Assembly (NCBI GenBank): GCA_030018505.1
Contig: JASEHO010000056.1
Span: 1 to 9,463, forward strand
Length of the DNA stretch: 9,463 bases
Direction: 5' to 3'
Source of the DNA: a bacterium
GTDB lineage: Bacteria; UBA9089; UBA9088; JAGUXG01
Below the pieces are notes generated by a model that ran no database searches, was not told where the DNA came from, and saw only the letters and a list, made by a program, of their open reading frames with translations. How positions within the stretch are numbered: the first letter of the stretch is position 1; every line of letters starts with the position of its first letter. The translations under genes and the position numbers were made by a program. Positions 7,542 to 9,463 of this stretch are shown here, piece by piece.

Positions 7542-8096
7542 TTAATCTTTTTTGAATCCTATCTTCTTCATCTCTTTAGTGGGTGGAGTCATCAATTGGC
7601 GAATTGCCTCAAAGACAGCCTGGATTTCGGTATCGTGTTTTTCGATTTTTCTTTCAAGCTCAACCAACTTATGAGCAAGTTCTTTATGAGTAGAAAGGAT
7701 CTGTCTTAATTTTACGAATGCCCTCATAATGGCAATGTTCACTTGTATAGCTCTTTCGCTGTTAAGGACAGTTGAAAGCATAGCTACACCCTGTTCTGTA
7801 AAGACATAAGGCAAATACTTAAAATGCTGCCCTTTTTCTAAGGTCGCAAAATGCGACCTTAAAGAATTTGCTTCTTCCTTCGTCAATTGAAACATAAAAT
7901 CTTCTGGAAACCGCTTTATATTCCTCTTTACTTGTTCATTGAGTCTTTTTGTAGGCACTCCATACAGTTCTGCCAAGTCCCTATCTAACATTACTTTCTG
8001 GCCTCTAATTAGAAAAATCTTGCTCTCTATTCTTTCAATTGGAACATTACCGCTCTTACTCCTTAATTCCCCCAAAATCAATATCTTTTTCATCAT
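7542..8096 (-). CDS. ORF6N-domain (phage-type DNA-binding) protein, copy 2
   Basis: A paralogue of the downstream ORF6N gene: 184 residues from ATG 8096. The next codon is also ATG, and a TTG at 8114 would add six residues but has no visible ribosome-binding site. The domain starts at about residue 21 (IERIESKIFLIRGQKVMLDRDLAELYGV) and ends near 112 (LPYVFTEQGVAMLSTVLNS). A charged coiled-coil-like helix and a MTPPTKEMKKIGF tail follow. A 50-bp stretch at the 3' end (7558-7607) is identical to 6865-6914 in copy 1, showing recent duplication or conversion. The first 20 residues (MMKKILILGELRSK...) precede the usual domain start and resemble the signal-peptide-like leader of the neighbouring repeats, here fused in frame. 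Function is inferred as DNA binding; no target is known. Confidence 0.9.
   Translation of the reverse strand: MMKKILILGELRSKSGNVPIERIESKIFLIRGQKVMLDRDLAELYGVPTKRLNEQVKRNIKRFPEDFMFQLTKEEANSLRSHFATLEKGQHFKYLPYVFTEQGVAMLSTVLNSERAIQVNIAIMRAFVKLRQILSTHKELAHKLVELERKIEKHDTEIQAVFEAIRQLMTPPTKEMKKIGFKKD
7839..7861. repeat. Perfect palindrome inside ORF6N copy 2
   Basis: Ten-base arms (TAAGGTCGCA and TGCGACCTTA) flank an AAA loop, in the codons for R-S-H-F-A-T-L. It sits at the same alignment position as the palindrome in copy 1. The 13-base core is shared; the outer arms differ in sequence yet are perfectly complementary in each gene. Confidence 0.85.
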
Positions 8097-8114
8097 ATTC
8101 TTGACCAATTCCAA

Positions 8115-8207
8115 AAATCTGCAACCCTATCTTAAGCCACAACGGCTGTATGCCGTAAAGCGTAAAATTTTATGCAAATCTGTGCAATCTAAAGGATTGT
8201 GGATTCC
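8115..8207. repeat. Spacer with degenerate repeat fragment (copy D) and two small palindromes
   Basis: This spacer lies upstream of ORF6N copy 2. It keeps only a piece of the A/B repeat: CAATC, loop TAAAG, GATTG at 8185-8199, flanked by AATCTGTG and GTGGATT. Two further palindromes are present: ACGGC/GCCGT around TGTAT (8142-8156) and the nearly perfect 16-base GCGTAAAA/TTTTATGC (8160-8175). They could be operator sites for the ORF6N gene, but this is only a guess. No ribosome-binding site of the GGAGG type is retained. Confidence 0.5.
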
Positions 8208-8327
8208 CTATATTTCTCCCTTCCTCTTTGCTTTTTCTATCTGGCAACATATCTCGTCAACACTCTTGCCTTTCCACATATTACGAAACTCTTTCACAGA
8301 ATCACCTTCCCCTCTTCCTATGTTCAT
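8208..8327 (-). CDS. Possible 39-residue mini-gene or gene remnant
   Basis: ATG 8327 to TAG 8210-8208. The frame is open for only eight codons upstream before a stop. The product is charged and probably helical (VKEFRNMWKGKSVDEI, then a lysine-rich KAKRKGEI tail). The WKGKSVDEI stretch vaguely recalls C-terminal ends of small antitoxin-like proteins, but I cannot assign a family. There is no clear ribosome-binding site. It may be the surviving 3' end of a decayed TA gene. The remaining 64 bp up to 8391 contain only AT-rich sequence and a weak 5-bp hairpin at the end of the next gene. Confidence 0.25.
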   Translation of the reverse strand: MNIGRGEGDSVKEFRNMWKGKSVDEICCQIEKAKRKGEI

Positions 8328-8391
8328 GATAAACTTAGCAGCTTTAGAAATTTAACTGTCAAATTTGGGTTATAAACTATAGCTTAAGTAG

Positions 8392-8823
8392 CTACACAAA
8401 CGCATCTATTTCTCTGCCTATTCCAAAGGATTTGAGGTCGTTTGGGAGGATAATCTTTGGCTTAGAGGCTGTATAGGTGATAGCTCTTCCGCCAGATATA
8501 TAGACCTCATTACAGACTGGGCAAACCGCTTCCTGGAACTTTACCTTTTGTGAAACAACCTTCTCTCCATAGATAGCCCTTTTTGAGGTAAGATGACTTA
8601 TTTCATGCTCCATAACAAAGGAGAAGCTATCTTTTTGCGAGACAGAAAATCTTCTTCCATCTGAGCAGACATAATTCATCTCTCTGCAGGCAGAACAGCT
8701 CGTTTCTCTGCTTTTTGGATTGAGGATAGAGTTAAAGATAGAGGAGAAAGAGCCTGTCTTTTCCAAGCCCCTAAGATATAGCTTTGGCAGTCCAATCTCA
8801 AGTTTTGGCTCAATCTTATTCAT
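8392..8823 (-). CDS. Small HExxH/CxxC protein, putative SprA-like zinc metallopeptidase-fold protein
   Basis: A protein of 143 residues with no signal peptide. It has C43xxC46 and C53 (CSACREMNYVCSDG), then a short segment leading to H73-E74-I-S-H77, an HExxH zinc-metallohydrolase signature, then VVSQKVKF and a second pair C101/C104 in CPVCNEVYISGG. The order CxxC, Y-x-DG, HExxH, CPxC, Y-x-SGG matches what I recall of a SprA-related putative metalloprotease family in Firmicutes and relatives, whose role is unknown; the cysteines may bind a second metal or be redox-active. The gene begins 10 bp after queD's stop and probably shares its mRNA, though a functional link to queuosine or shikimate metabolism is not evident. 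Its ribosome-binding site is weak, which fits translational coupling. Confidence 0.75.
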   Translation of the reverse strand: MNKIEPKLEIGLPKLYLRGLEKTGSFSSIFNSILNPKSRETSCSACREMNYVCSDGRRFSVSQKDSFSFVMEHEISHLTSKRAIYGEKVVSQKVKFQEAVCPVCNEVYISGGRAITYTASKPKIILPNDLKSFGIGREIDAFV

Positions 8824-8833
8824 TTCGCTTTAG

Positions 8834-9196
8834 TTAGGAGGTTTCAGAATATGTGGCTATAGAACCCTTCTGCTCAGAAACCTTCACCTCATAAAGCTGA
8901 GGCAGGCAACCTTTTAACTCTCTATAGATAGAGGAGGCTATGTTCTCTGATGTTGGTAAAATATTGTCAAAAGGAGGAATGGTATTCAGGTTTTGATGAT
9001 CAAATCTTTCAAGTAAGCATCTGAGCCTCTTCTTTATCTCCTTAAAATCAGCCAACATCCCGAAGTTATCAAGACTTTTCCCTTTAAGAACAACAGTTAT
9101 CTCAAAGTTATGTCCGTGGAGCCTGGCACATTCACCAGCATAGCCCAAAAGAGAATGGGCACAAGAGATTCTATCGGAAACTTCTACTGTGTACAT
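8834..9196 (-). CDS. queD: 6-carboxy-5,6,7,8-tetrahydropterin synthase / 6-pyruvoyl-tetrahydropterin synthase family
   Basis: A protein of 120 residues, the usual length. The enzyme converts 7,8-dihydroneopterin triphosphate into 6-carboxytetrahydropterin, the second committed step toward 7-deazaguanine (preQ0) and queuosine in tRNA; it is cytosolic and zinc-dependent. Visible residues: zinc ligands H14 (CAHSL), H27 and H29 (LHGHNF); catalytic C23; the D66-H67 pair (RFDHQNLN); the substrate-binding loop PTSEN at 81-85; and E108 in VSEQKGS. All key positions are intact, so it should be active. The ATG lies inside the end of aroD (13-bp overlap), indicating co-transcription. Other pterin-type activities (PTPS-III, for folate) are possible in this family, but the CxxxHGH spacing fits QueD. 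No other queuosine genes are visible. Confidence 0.92.
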   Translation of the reverse strand: MYTVEVSDRISCAHSLLGYAGECARLHGHNFEITVVLKGKSLDNFGMLADFKEIKKRLRCLLERFDHQNLNTIPPFDNILPTSENIASSIYRELKGCLPQLYEVKVSEQKGSIATYSETS

Positions 9197-9463
9197 ATGA
9201 ATCTTTCTATCTCCTTCTTGAGTGCTGATACCTTCATCTGGCCTGGTGCTTGAGGTTTGTTGATATAGCCATAAGCAAGGCAGGACCCAAAGATTGGTGC
9301 GATTACCCTGCTTATCATACCTATCTTTCCCATGCCAATAGTGATTATGGGTAATGCCTTATAGTTGTTTGTCAAAAGAAGGAGTCTTGCCAAATCCTCT
9401 CTATTCTTTATGAATGTAGCTATCTTGGTTATATCTGCCCCTTTCTTTCTCATAGAGTCTAAT
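9184..9463 (-). CDS. aroD: Type I 3-dehydroquinate dehydratase, C-terminal part (5' end outside window)
   Basis: The frame is open to the window edge (LDSMRKKGADI...), so the ATG at 9453 is internal, not the start. The visible 92 residues are the C-terminal part of the class I (Schiff-base) dehydroquinase, the third step of the shikimate pathway, which dehydrates 3-dehydroquinate to 3-dehydroshikimate. The Schiff-base lysine is in GADITKIA, the substrate-binding arginine in MGKIGMISR, and the conserved glutamine in APGQ; GS in the IFGSCLAYGY stretch also fits. The active-site histidine lies upstream of the window. It ends with KKEIERFICTQ and is not fused to AroE here. The stop overlaps the queD start. 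Confidence 0.9.
   Translation of the reverse strand, partial: LDSMRKKGADITKIATFIKNREDLARLLLLTNNYKALPIITIGMGKIGMISRVIAPIFGSCLAYGYINKPQAPGQMKVSALKKEIERFICTQ

Noticed and set aside
5895..8207. Integron-like gene-cassette array with attC sites
   Set aside because: Spacers recur between accessory genes, but I see no GTTRRRY/RYYYAAC core pairs or long attC-type hairpins, and no integrase is in the window.
7939..8355. Plus-strand open frame of 138 codons
   Set aside because: It runs antisense through ORF6N copy 2 and the spacer, has no recognisable domain, and its first part is the mirror of the conserved ORF6N N-terminus.
8380..8394. Terminator after the aroD-queD operon
   Set aside because: The hairpin has only 5 AT-rich-loop pairs, overlaps the stop codon and lacks a T tract.

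Overview
The window reads as about 9.5 kb of chromosome from an AT-rich, environmental, probably uncultivated bacterium. That placement is an inference from three things: a giant Ig/PKD-type exoprotein, ORF6N and DUF4258 accessory genes, and intergenic spacers built of short-period repeats of the kind seen in candidate-phylum genomes. No phylogenetic marker is present, so the phylum is left open. Every supported gene is on the minus strand, so reading order runs from high to low coordinates.

Region 1 (9463 to 8392) is housekeeping-like. It holds the C-terminal end of a type I 3-dehydroquinate dehydratase (aroD, cut by the window edge), an overlapping 6-pyruvoyl-tetrahydropterin/6-carboxytetrahydropterin synthase (queD), and, 10 bp further on, a small protein with an HExxH motif and paired cysteines. 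These look like one operon.

Region 2 (8391 to 5895) is accessory. It carries two tandem ORF6N-domain genes (paralogues) and a two-gene toxin-antitoxin-like module (DUF4258 protein followed by a YgiT-type zinc-finger protein). All spacers here are made of related repeats. One spacer module carries a GGAGG ribosome-binding site and a short signal-peptide-like coding stretch (LKK followed by hydrophobic residues). It occurs upstream of the big exoprotein, where it encodes the real signal peptide. It also occurs upstream of the DUF4258 gene and of the first ORF6N gene, where it encodes short leader ORFs that end at the next start codon. A related stretch is fused in frame to the second ORF6N gene.

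Region 3 (5894 to 1) is one open reading frame running off the window, at least 1964 codons long. It encodes a secreted multidomain protein. In order: signal peptide, beta-sandwich region, PKD domain, SdrD-B/Cna-B-like domain, alpha/beta-hydrolase (lipase-like) domain with an apparent Ser-Asp-His triad, ZU5-like domain, ASH/choice-of-anchor-D-like domain, clostripain (C11) protease domain with His/Cys dyad, parallel beta-helix, a charged insertion, an anchor-Q-like motif, and tandem 90-residue Ig-like repeats.

The observations most worth a second look are the shared RBS/signal-peptide leader module, the perfect but sequence-different palindromes at the same codons of the two ORF6N genes, and the lipase-plus-clostripain fusion.
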